From positions 51,388 through 115,387 of the forward strand of contig NZ_JAJQXX010000009.1 in the NCBI RefSeq assembly GCF_028767025.1: a stretch of 64,000 bases of DNA, read 5' to 3'. Both the position numbers and the translations under genes were made by a program. Each line of letters opens with the position of its first letter. Within the stretch, counting starts at the first letter, position 1. The notes beneath the pieces are model-generated. The model was not told where the DNA came from and made no database searches. It worked only from the letters and a program-made list of their open reading frames with translations. Shown piece after piece: positions 1-7,657 of the stretch. This DNA is from Blautia sp. XA-2221. Its GTDB lineage: Bacteria; Bacillota; Clostridia; Lachnospirales; Lachnospiraceae.

Positions 1-225
1 AACTAAAATCACAACGATCCAATAGGCATTTCCTCTTTTCTATAGGTTAAATTGAGTGAATAGGTTTTGAATAAGTATATCATATCACGAACATATATTC
101 GCTTCAAGATAAAGAGGGATTTTCATCATATGATTTTCTCAATTTAAGGTCAATTCCGGTTCAATGCTGTTTATGAAGAAATTCTGTAAAATAAGCTCAG
201 ATTAAAACAATGACAGGAGGAGCTT

Positions 226-360
226 ATGCAACAGAATATTGAATTTGAGCGGTGCATTGATTTTCTGGTACGGATGATTGATAAGTACGGTGATGAAGTC
301 CTCCGGGAGTTGGAGGAAGAAAAACAGAATAAGAAAGAAAAAGAAGCGGCAGTTTCCTGA
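226..360 (+). CDS. Small acidic/basic hypothetical protein, 44 aa
   Basis: A 44-codon frame starts at ATG 226, seven bases after a strong GGAGGAG ribosome site (217-223), and ends with TGA at 358-360. It is short and highly charged, with a Lys/Glu-rich tail (residues about 28-41) and a predicted helical middle. No family is recognised. The ribosome site and the terminator hairpin directly after it argue that it is a real gene. It lies tail to tail with the GNAT toxin gene. Small charged proteins of this kind are common in integrative elements, so it may belong to the older element around the island; that is inference. Function is unknown. Confidence 0.55.
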   Translation: MQQNIEFERCIDFLVRMIDKYGDEVLRELEEEKQNKKEKEAAVS

Positions 361-393
361 AATACAAAATGTAAATCAGACTGTCGCTTTTTT
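346..393 (+). terminator. Intrinsic terminator after the 44-aa gene
   Basis: GCGGCAGT (346-353) pairs with ACTGTCGC (380-387), with one G-U pair, and six T follow at 388-393. The 5' arm lies inside the end of the 44-aa gene. The toxin gene on the other strand stops at 402, so the hairpin sits between convergent genes. Confidence 0.65.
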
Positions 394-401
394 ATGTGTT
401 T

Positions 402-1010
402 TCAGATGAATTTCAAAAGCTGATGCAGAGTGTGTGGCTCATTGTTCTGGGAAGTGATAATACGGGTATCAAATAGCTTGAAATGATTCTGTGTATAAAA
501 GTTCAGAAGAAATTTATTATCCTCGCATTCAAGAAATTCCATAACACCGCCTACGGAATATTTGAGGCTGGATATGGTTTCCAGTGCAAATCCCAGTAGG
601 ATGTTTCCAGGAATTCGTTTTTCCCTTGGTAGAGAATAGTTTTTTCCTAACTGTGCAATTAGGTAAGCTGCTGTGTTGTAAGACTGTGTTTCTTCATCCA
701 GAATACTGACACGGGACAGTTTCTTTGCCATCGTCTTACTGATATTTGAAGCTCGGACAGATATTGGCTTTACTGTAAGGGAAAAATAACCGACCAGTGA
801 AGCGTCTTCGGCATCGAACACCAGATAAGTGATAGACTGATCTTTTTTGGTAAACTCAATCGCATTATGTAATAAAAAGTATTCCACATCGGGATTTTTT
901 GGACAAGAAAAATCGGAGAGTAAGTCGTAAAGACTTTCCTCTCCGAGATAAGTCGGTTCATCTTTATCCAAATATGCCCGAATATTAACAGTAAAATATT
1001 TATCAGACAT
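402..1010 (-). CDS. GNAT-family acetyltransferase, probable toxin of a TA pair
   Basis: A 202-residue protein with the look of a GCN5-related N-acetyltransferase. A substrate-facing strand region (YLVFDAEDASLVGYFSL, about 61-78) is followed by a mid-region with AYLIAQLGKNY (about 114-124) and a helix plus LLNFYTQNHFKLF (about 168-181), which resembles the C-terminal GNAT motif. Family members of this type act as TacT/AtaT-like toxins that acetylate aminoacyl-tRNA and stop translation. The gene overlaps the small upstream gene by 8 bases (1003-1010), the usual antitoxin-first arrangement. Without the partner it could be read as an ordinary acetyltransferase; the overlap and island setting favour a toxin. 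The substrate is not predictable from sequence. Confidence 0.7.
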   Translation of the reverse strand: MSDKYFTVNIRAYLDKDEPTYLGEESLYDLLSDFSCPKNPDVEYFLLHNAIEFTKKDQSITYLVFDAEDASLVGYFSLTVKPISVRASNISKTMAKKLSRVSILDEETQSYNTAAYLIAQLGKNYSLPREKRIPGNILLGFALETISSLKYSVGGVMEFLECEDNKFLLNFYTQNHFKLFDTRIITSQNNEPHTLHQLLKFI

Positions 1011-1188
1011 GTTTTTTCTTCCTTTTTGACATTAAAGCTAAAATTTCCTGTGGGTTCGTTAATTGACGTCCGGGAAGTGCCTGCTTTGGTGTGCGGTCAC
1101 GATCAGCTTCATCAATCGCTGCAACAAAACGTTTTACGCTATTTGGATTGAATACGACAAAATTATGAGTAATACTTGAAGTAGCCAT
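1003..1188 (-). CDS. Small antitoxin-like protein, 61 aa
   Basis: A 61-residue protein encoded just upstream of, and overlapping, the GNAT gene. It has a strong ribosome site (GAGGAGGTG read on the minus strand, around 1193-1202) and a promoter at 1227-1255. The N-terminal part (ITHNFVVFNPNSVKRFVAAI) looks like a beta strand and helix of a DNA-binding dimerisation unit; the C-terminal part carries a helix ending in the basic tail KRKKKHV. It does not show the usual DUF1778 or ribbon-helix-helix signature, so the family is not certain. By position it should neutralise the acetyltransferase and repress its own promoter; this is inference from gene order. Confidence 0.6.
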   Translation of the reverse strand: MATSSITHNFVVFNPNSVKRFVAAIDEADRDRTPKQALPGRQLTNPQEILALMSKRKKKHV

Positions 1189-1226
1189 ACTAACACCTCC
1201 TCTTTTTTGGCTTCTTGTGTATTTAT

Positions 1227-1255
1227 AGTATATGCAATGTGTGATAAAAATACAA
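1227..1255 (-). promoter_or_regulatory. Promoter of the toxin-antitoxin pair
   Basis: Read on the minus strand, TTGTAT (1250-1255) and TATACT (1227-1232) are 17 bases apart, a good sigma-A type match. It lies about 40 bases upstream of the antitoxin start. Confidence 0.55.
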
Positions 1256-1286
1256 TATCAAAAACTGAAATAATTTCTAAATAATT

Positions 1287-1410
1287 TCAAGCCGGATATT
1301 TATTAGACGCTTCCGGTAAGCGGACAATATTTTCGAGCCAGTCATTTATAAGTCGCCAATGGTGGGCGGGCAATATTTTGATAACAGAAATGCTCTGTAT
1401 CTAACTTAAT
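1287..1410 (-). pseudogene. Decayed coding fragment (C-terminal remnant)
   Basis: On the minus strand a short frame reads ILPAHHWRLINDWLENIV followed by RLPEASNKYPA and a stop at 1287-1289. The composition is protein-like, but the frame is closed upstream by a TAG near 1413 and has no start or ribosome site. It looks like the tail of a truncated gene left in the 344-base gap between the antitoxin and the TOTE gene. The parent family is not recognised. Confidence 0.3.
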
Positions 1411-1532
1411 TATACGATTGACAGAGAAATGCGTCAATAAGAAAAATAAGCATTGAAAATGGTTGGAATGAGTACTAAAATAAAGTTGGGACATAAAATG
1501 AAGGTTACATTATGAAATAATAAGAATTGTAG

Positions 1533-4514
1533 GTGGAAGGTTTGAACATAGAAGCATATGATGCAGATTCATTGAGAAAGATGGTTAGGTTGCTTGAATA
1601 TGAGAACAAGATATTAAAAGATAAATTGAAGAAAGCAGGCATTTCATATGAAGAGGTGAATCCTTTTGAAGAAAAAATAGAAAGTGCAGAAGAATATGAC
1701 CTGGATCAAGGGAATCGTATTGTGAATCCGCCGTATATTACAGAGAAAATGGCAATACGTTTCTTTTCGATGTTTTGGGGAAGAGAAGATGTATATGCCA
1801 GACGGGGAAAGAACGGGGGGTATTTTCCACAATGCGCAAATCGTTGGAATGACCGGCTTTGTCCTAAACAACGTAAAGAGAAGGTATTGTGTGATGAATG
1901 TGAAAATACCAAATGGATTAGTTTGGATGTTAAAAAAATAATTGCTCATTTGTTAGGCACAAAAGAAGATGGATCAGATGCAATAGGTGTATATCCTTTA
2001 CTGCCAAATGGTACATGCAGATTTATTGTATTTGATTTTGATAATCACGAAAAAGGAGCAGAGGTTACGGACTTTGCAAATACGGATAATGAGTGGCATA
2101 AAGAAGTGAATGCTCTTAGAAAAATGTGTGAGCTTAATGGTATCAGACCTTTAGTTGAGAGATCTCGATCTGGAAAAGGTGCCCATGTATGGATTTTCTT
2201 TAAAAAGGCAATACCTGCGGCAACAGCAAGGAATTTTGGATTTCTCCTATTAGACAAGGGTTCAACTTCCATCAATCTGAAATCGTTTCATTATTATGAT
2301 AGAATGTATCCTTCGCAGGATGTGGCAAGCAGCATAGGTAATTTGATTGCATTGCCATTACAGGGGCAGGCACTTAAAAATGGAAATAGTGCTTTTGTAG
2401 ATGAAAATTGGAATGCATATCCTGATCAATGGGATGCTCTTTTCAATAAAACAAGAAAGCTGGGAATAGAAGATGTTGAACAATGCATGGCAAAATGGCA
2501 GGGAGAATTAGCAGAAGTCAGAGGAATGCTTACTAATATTGAGAAGAATGTCAGACCGAAACCATGGAGGAAGAAATGTGAGTTTTGTAAGTCAGATGTT
2601 GTGGGCAAGCTTCACATGGTATTGGGCAATGGAGTTTATATTGATACTCTGAATCTTATGCCAAGAATACAAAATCAGATTCGTAGTTTGGCGGCATTTG
2701 ATAATCCGGAATTTTACAAAAATAAAAGGCTGGGATATTCTAATTATTATAATTTCAGTGCTGTATATTTAGGTAAGGATATAGATGGATATATACAGAT
2801 TCCGAGAGGACTGCGGGAAAATATTATACAGGAATGTGAAAAAGCAGGCATTTCAGTTGATGTTTCAGATCAAAGAGAAACAGGACAACCTATCAGAGTA
2901 TCTTTTAAAGGTGATTTGCGAATGCAACAGGAATTAGCAGCAGAAAAATTATTATCACATTCAGATGGGGTTTTGAGTGCGGCAACTGCATTTGGAAAGA
3001 CTGTAGTATGTAGTTACCTTATTGCAGAGCGAAAAGTAAATACGCTCATTTTGCTGCAAAGTAAAGATTTGCTTAATCAGTGGGTTGATGAATTGAATCA
3101 TTTCTTAGAGATAAGAGAAGAACCACCGGATTATGAAACAAAAACAGGAAGAAAGAAAAAAAGAAATAGTGTGATTGGCATTTTGCACGGAAATAAAAAT
3201 ACATTAACAGGGATCATAGATGTTGCAATGGTTGGTTCAATGTACAGCAGAGGAAAATTTAATGAACGAATTAATTCTTACGGAATGGTAATTATGGATG
3301 AATGTCATCACGCAGCTTCTAACACATCTATGGAATTATTGCAGAAAATAAATGCAAAATACGTATATGGTGTTTCTGCTACACCTAAACGTGGTGACAG
3401 TCTTGATCGGATTATCTATATGCTGCTGGGACCTTTGAGACATAGATTTACTGCGTTGGAGAGGGCTAAGGAGCAAGGGATTGGACATTATTTTGTCCCA
3501 AGATACACAAGAGTAGTTGATACTGCAGAAAGCAAGGATAATATTAATAAAGCATATAATTTGATTAGCACCAGTAAGGTGCGCAATGAAATGATCATAG
3601 ATGATGTTATAACTTGTGTTGCAAGAAAACAAACTCCTGTAATTTTAACAAGATTTAAAGAACATGCAAAATTTTTACATGATGCCTTAAAGGAAAAAGC
3701 AGATCATGTATTCCTTCTATATGGGGATAATTCGGATAAGGAAAATGCTGAAATAAGAGTAAAATTAAAGCAGATACCTGAAAATGAATCGCTTATTTTG
3801 GTGGCAACTGGTCAGAAAATAGGAGAAGGGTTTGATTTTCCAAGACTGGATGTATTAATGCTTGCAGCACCTGTATCTTTTGAAGGACGCCTGGAACAGT
3901 ATGTAGGTAGATTAAACAGAGATTATGTCGGAAAAGAAGCCGTTTATGTGTATGATTATATCGATTCGCATGTGCGTTATTTTGATAAAATGTATGCAAA
4001 AAGATTGAGAACATATAGGAAGATGGGATTTTCAATCTGGACGCAAGAGTTGCAATCTAAACAAATAATAAATGCAATATTTGATTCTGTAAATTATACC
4101 GAAAAATTTGAGCAAGATATTGTAGAGTCTGAAAAAATGGTGGTAATTTCCAGTCCGGATATCAGACAAGATAAAATTGACAGATTTTTATTACTAATCA
4201 AGAAGAGACAGGAAGTAGGGGTAAAGGTCACAGTTATTACAACAGATCCGGAAGATATTATTTATGGAAAGTCGGATGTATGTTATGAATTAATCAGAAC
4301 AATGCATTTGGTAGGAATAAATGTGATAACAAGAACAGAAGTAGAAGAATGTTTTGCCGTTATTGATGATGAAATAGTATGGCATGGTGGGATGAATCTA
4401 CTTGGAAAAGCTGATGTCTGGGATAACTTAATGCGTATCAGAAATTCACAAGTTGCAACTGAATTGTTGGAAATTGCGTTGGGATGTTCTGAGGAGAGGA
4501 GGAAAAGTGAATAA
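1533..4514 (+). CDS. TOTE-type primase-helicase (AEP primase + SF2 helicase + PLD-like tail)
   Basis: A 993-residue multidomain protein. After a coiled-coil segment (about 12-36) comes an archaeo-eukaryotic primase domain (about 65-330): a Cys cluster (C101, C110, C120, C123), the metal-binding FDFDNH motif (D168, D170), RSGKGAHVW (212-220) and the basic/aromatic block around 250-280. A superfamily 2 helicase follows, with Walker A-like TAFGKT (about 485-490), DECHH (about 589-593), SATPKR (about 615-620) and GRLNR near 790. The tail (about 868-985) resembles a phospholipase-D fold, ending in IDDEIVWHGGMNLLG, but the usual HxK pair is missing. This order matches the TOTE conflict systems. Start is uncertain: GTG 1533 lacks a spaced ribosome site, while TTG 1542 sits 5 bases after AGGTGG. 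The stop overlaps the recombinase start by 8 bases, so the two are co-translated. Confidence 0.8.
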   Translation: MEGLNIEAYDADSLRKMVRLLEYENKILKDKLKKAGISYEEVNPFEEKIESAEEYDLDQGNRIVNPPYITEKMAIRFFSMFWGREDVYARRGKNGGYFPQCANRWNDRLCPKQRKEKVLCDECENTKWISLDVKKIIAHLLGTKEDGSDAIGVYPLLPNGTCRFIVFDFDNHEKGAEVTDFANTDNEWHKEVNALRKMCELNGIRPLVERSRSGKGAHVWIFFKKAIPAATARNFGFLLLDKGSTSINLKSFHYYDRMYPSQDVASSIGNLIALPLQGQALKNGNSAFVDENWNAYPDQWDALFNKTRKLGIEDVEQCMAKWQGELAEVRGMLTNIEKNVRPKPWRKKCEFCKSDVVGKLHMVLGNGVYIDTLNLMPRIQNQIRSLAAFDNPEFYKNKRLGYSNYYNFSAVYLGKDIDGYIQIPRGLRENIIQECEKAGISVDVSDQRETGQPIRVSFKGDLRMQQELAAEKLLSHSDGVLSAATAFGKTVVCSYLIAERKVNTLILLQSKDLLNQWVDELNHFLEIREEPPDYETKTGRKKKRNSVIGILHGNKNTLTGIIDVAMVGSMYSRGKFNERINSYGMVIMDECHHAASNTSMELLQKINAKYVYGVSATPKRGDSLDRIIYMLLGPLRHRFTALERAKEQGIGHYFVPRYTRVVDTAESKDNINKAYNLISTSKVRNEMIIDDVITCVARKQTPVILTRFKEHAKFLHDALKEKADHVFLLYGDNSDKENAEIRVKLKQIPENESLILVATGQKIGEGFDFPRLDVLMLAAPVSFEGRLEQYVGRLNRDYVGKEAVYVYDYIDSHVRYFDKMYAKRLRTYRKMGFSIWTQELQSKQIINAIFDSVNYTEKFEQDIVESEKMVVISSPDIRQDKIDRFLLLIKKRQEVGVKVTVITTDPEDIIYGKSDVCYELIRTMHLVGINVITRTEVEECFAVIDDEIVWHGGMNLLGKADVWDNLMRIRNSQVATELLEIALGCSEERRKSE

Positions 4515-6189
4515 AAAGATTAAATGCGATATATATACCAGAGTATCCACAACCATGCAGATAGATGGCTACAGTCTGGATGCTCAGAAAGAAAAAATCA
4601 AGAGATATGCGGAATTTCAGAACATGGAAATCGTAAATGAGTATTCCGATGAAGGTAAATCTGGAAAGAGCGTAGAGGGCAGACCGGAATTTCAACGGAT
4701 GTTAGACAATATTGAAAATGGTATAGATGATGTACAGTTTGTACTGGTATTCAAACTTTCCAGATTCGGTCGTAATGCGGCAGATGTTTTGAGTTCTCTG
4801 CAGCGGATGCAGGATTTTGGAGTGAATCTGATCTGTGTTGAAGATGGAATTGACAGCTCAAAAGATAGTGGAAAGCTGATGATTTCTGTTCTGTCTGCGG
4901 TGGCAGAGATTGAACGAGAGAATATCCTTGTTCAGACAATGGAGGGATGTAAGCAGAAAGCAAGGGAAGGAAAATGGAACGGTGGATTTGCTCCATATGG
5001 CTATGAATTGGTAAATGGAGAATTGCAGATTGCAGAGGATGAAGCGGAAATTATTCGTCTGATCTATGATAAATTTATTCATACCAATATGGGAATCTCT
5101 GCGATTGCTGCATGGCTGAACCAGCATGGATATAAAAAGAAAAAACGACAGAATAATACACTGGACGCATTTGCCGCATCATTTATAAAAGGTGTTTTGG
5201 ACAATCCGGTTTACTGTGGAAAATTGGCTTATGGACGAAGAAAGAATGAGAAAGTTCCTGGAACACGAAATGAATATCGTATTGTAAAACAGGAGAATTA
5301 TATGTTATATGATAGTATTCATGAAGGGATTATCTCAGAGACAGACTGGGAACTGGCACACCAGAAAAGGGTAAAAAATGGAGTGAAATATGAGAAGATA
5401 CATAGCTTAGATCATGAACATATTTTATCTGGAATTTTGAAATGTCCGTTATGTGGAAGCGGAATGTACGGAAATGTGAACCGAAAGAAAAAGAAAGATG
5501 GAACTTTGTATAAGGATTATTTTTATTATGCCTGTAAGCATCGTCGCTTAATGAATGGTCATAGATGTGATTACCATAAGCAATGGAGCGAGGATAAGAT
5601 CAACAATGCCGTTGAAGAGGTTATTAGAAAGTTGGTACAGAATCCTAAATTTGAAGAAGCAATCCGAAAAAAAATCGGTTCAAGGATTGATACAGATGAA
5701 ATTGAAAGAGAAATCGAAAATTTGGAAAAACAGCACAGGCAGCTGACCGGAGCAAAAGCAAGGCTTGGACAGCAGATGGATAGTCTGGATATCATGGATA
5801 AATTTTATGAAAAGAAATATCAGGATATGGAGACAAGGTTATACCGTTTGTATGATGAGATTGAAGGCGTGGAGAACAGTATAGAAGAAGTCAAGAACCG
5901 CTTGTTGAATATCCGGCAACAGAAAATATCAGAAGAAAACGTCTATCAATTTCTTTTATATTTTGATAAACTATATGATAAGTTCACTGACTTGGAGAAG
6001 AAAGAATTTCTCAACAGTTTTGTAGAACAGGTGGACATTTACGAGCAGGAGCAGCCAGATGGCAGATTCCTGAAGCACATAAAGTTCCGTTTCCCGGTGT
6101 ATTTTGGAGACAGGGAGACACAGGAACTTTGTTGGGACAAAGAAAGCACCGTTGAGACTTGTGTGTTGCTACAAAGACGAACTATGTAG
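4507..6189 (+). CDS. Large serine recombinase
   Basis: A 560-residue large serine recombinase. GTG 4507 is chosen as start because GGAGAGGAGG lies just before it and because the catalytic domain begins at once: IYTRVSTTMQ places the nucleophile at Ser14, followed by LSRFGRN and the long E-helix after EIERENI. The recombinase domain (about 155-260, APYGYE to NPVYCGKLAYGRRK), a zinc ribbon (CPLCGSGMYG near 313, then YYACKHRR and HRCDYH) and a coiled coil (about 392-480) follow in the canonical order. Such enzymes integrate and excise mobile elements at att sites without DNA repair synthesis. All expected parts are present, so it should be active. Co-translation with the TOTE protein suggests that the recombinase mobilises the cassette. 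Confidence 0.93.
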   Translation: MNKKIKCDIYTRVSTTMQIDGYSLDAQKEKIKRYAEFQNMEIVNEYSDEGKSGKSVEGRPEFQRMLDNIENGIDDVQFVLVFKLSRFGRNAADVLSSLQRMQDFGVNLICVEDGIDSSKDSGKLMISVLSAVAEIERENILVQTMEGCKQKAREGKWNGGFAPYGYELVNGELQIAEDEAEIIRLIYDKFIHTNMGISAIAAWLNQHGYKKKKRQNNTLDAFAASFIKGVLDNPVYCGKLAYGRRKNEKVPGTRNEYRIVKQENYMLYDSIHEGIISETDWELAHQKRVKNGVKYEKIHSLDHEHILSGILKCPLCGSGMYGNVNRKKKKDGTLYKDYFYYACKHRRLMNGHRCDYHKQWSEDKINNAVEEVIRKLVQNPKFEEAIRKKIGSRIDTDEIEREIENLEKQHRQLTGAKARLGQQMDSLDIMDKFYEKKYQDMETRLYRLYDEIEGVENSIEEVKNRLLNIRQQKISEENVYQFLLYFDKLYDKFTDLEKKEFLNSFVEQVDIYEQEQPDGRFLKHIKFRFPVYFGDRETQELCWDKESTVETCVLLQRRTM

Positions 6190-6520
6190 AAATCCTTAAT
6201 TTTAGGCACTTTTTCAAGCATATCGTCTTTACGAGCGAGGGCGATAAAATCAGAAATAAAGAGATAAAAAACTATATCAATGTTTCGGTAGTAGTTGACA
6301 TAGAGTGTGGGAACACAAACAATTAAATATTAAACTTTAGGGGTACTTGTTAAAAAAGTATCCCTTTTCAATGTAAGACGTTCAGAAATGAGCGTCTATT
6401 TTGAAATGAGCTGAAAGAACTTGAAAAAGATTAAATCTTATACAGATATCTGGAACGAGGAAAAAGTCTTGTATGCAATCAATGGCTTTAACTCGAAAAA
6501 CGTCTAGAAATTAGGCGTTC
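6190..6520 (+). pseudogene. Degraded element remnants downstream of the recombinase
   Basis: Two protein-like fragments without proper starts are visible. One is open from inside the recombinase end and reads through FFKHIVFTSEGDKIRNKEI to a stop near 6327. The other (about 6420-6510) reads KKIKSYTDIWNEEKVLYAI and stops at TAG; its N-terminal pattern resembles TcpE-like conjugation proteins of Tn916-type elements, but the match is too short to be sure. Together they suggest that the recombinase cassette sits in the remains of an integrative conjugative element. Confidence 0.3.
6340..6368 (+). terminator. Terminator after the TOTE-recombinase unit
   Basis: GGGGTACTT (6340-6348) pairs with AAGTATCCC (6356-6364) over nine positions including one G-T, followed by TTTT. 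It is the first good terminator after the recombinase stop. Confidence 0.65.
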
Positions 6521-6529
6521 CAGCACAGA

Positions 6530-6581
6530 AAAACTTCCGGAAAAGTCTGTATCAGGAGATATAGGATTTGCCGGAAGTTTT
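6530..6581 (-). terminator. Terminator of the aldose-epimerase-like gene
   Basis: AAAACTTCCGG (6530-6540) and CCGGAAGTTTT (6571-6581) form an 11-base-pair stem. Read on the minus strand the stem runs into a T-run, which fits transcription arriving from the gene at 6655-7533. Confidence 0.65.
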
Positions 6582-6654
6582 ATTAAAAACTGTTTATATC
6601 TGTATAACACAAAACAGAAATTATGCAGCGTAATACTGGCCTGATCTGAATGTT

Positions 6655-7533
6655 TTATTTCACGGAGATGGTATAAAATTGTTTAAATGTTTCTCCGGCA
6701 GCCAGTGTGTTGATATTTTGTTTTGTAGAAAGCTCATCTGTAAAGCCAGTGTTGTCGCAGCGTCCCATCCAGGGTTCCAGGCAGACGAAAGGAGAGTCCG
6801 GTGCGCTCCAGATACCAAAATTCGGAAAGCCCTTACAAGTGAGCTCCACATAAGGAGTTCCATCTGGAAAGGCAATTCCCACCCGGGTTACCTGACTGTT
6901 ATCAAACACAAGAGTATCGTTGTCAAAAAGCCTTCTGATGATGTGACAGCGTCCGTGCTTCAGAGCAAGCGGATAAGTTTTTCCTTCAAATACAGTTCCA
7001 TGGGAAAGGTCCAGGAGACTGCAGGTAAGCTCTGATTCATCGTTGAAAGTAAGATAATACTGATCTTGAGAAGTACCTGGAATAGCAGGGACATTAAAAG
7101 CAGGATGTCCTCCGATTGTAAAGTACATGGTTTGAGAATCCTCATTGATAACGGTCCAGTGTACAGTCAGGTTTCCTCCGGAAAGTTCATGTGTGATGAG
7201 AAGCCGGAAATCAAAAGGATACATTTCCTTTGTTGAATCGGAAGAGGTTACAAGGTGGGTGACAGAGGTCTGTGAGGACTCTGTACAGGTGAATTCCATA
7301 TCACGGACGAACCCGTGCTGTCCGCAGTGATAGGTTTTTCCGTTAATAAGACATTCATTCTCATAATAACGGCCTACGTTTGGGAACAGGACAGGGGCAT
7401 GGCGATCCCAGTAAGCAGGATCGGCATTCCATAGTACCTGTCGGTCATTTGTTTTGTCATAGAGTTCAGTCAGCTCAGCGCCAAGATCATTGATCTGCAC
7501 CCGAAGCTGATCGTTTTCCAGTGTGCGAATCAT
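6655..7533 (-). CDS. Aldose 1-epimerase family protein (LacX/YeaD-like)
   Basis: A 292-residue protein of the galactose mutarotase superfamily. It opens with the typical beta-strand pattern and GAELTELYD (18-26), has the active-site-type FPNVGR and HGFVRD segments (about 50-78), the second histidine in IGGHPAFNVP (about 141-150), and a C-terminal Glu in CLEPWMGR (about 250-257). Mutarotases interconvert alpha and beta anomers of hexoses; LacX-like members act on unknown sugars or sugar phosphates. Length is normal for this branch (about 290). GGAGGG lies about 6 bases upstream of the ATG. It stands alone between terminators, so no pathway can be read from context. Confidence 0.85.
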   Translation of the reverse strand: MIRTLENDQLRVQINDLGAELTELYDKTNDRQVLWNADPAYWDRHAPVLFPNVGRYYENECLINGKTYHCGQHGFVRDMEFTCTESSQTSVTHLVTSSDSTKEMYPFDFRLLITHELSGGNLTVHWTVINEDSQTMYFTIGGHPAFNVPAIPGTSQDQYYLTFNDESELTCSLLDLSHGTVFEGKTYPLALKHGRCHIIRRLFDNDTLVFDNSQVTRVGIAFPDGTPYVELTCKGFPNFGIWSAPDSPFVCLEPWMGRCDNTGFTDELSTKQNINTLAAGETFKQFYTISVK

Positions 7534-7600
7534 AATATACCCTCCAATAAAAAATTTGATGTATCAAGTATATCAGATTTCTGAAAAAATAACGAGAAAA

Positions 7601-7640
7601 ACTGCACATATCAATGAAAAAATAATATGTGCAGCTTTTT
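7601..7640 (-). terminator. Bidirectional terminator hairpin
   Basis: CTGCACATAT (7602-7611) pairs perfectly with ATATGTGCAG (7625-7634). T-runs follow on both strands (7636-7640 on the plus, 7596-7600 on the minus). On the minus strand it ends the DUF21/CBS gene just upstream. Confidence 0.8.
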
Positions 7641-7657
7641 AATATCCTGTTATTTAA

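Noticed and set aside
1417..1436. TTGACA...GTCAA as promoter or operator for the TOTE gene
   Set aside because: A -35-like box is present, but no -10 box lies at the right distance, so no promoter is called.
4453..4506. Upstream ATG start for the serine recombinase
   Set aside because: The 18 extra residues lie within the TOTE coding end and lack a ribosome site; GTG 4507 begins directly with the catalytic domain.
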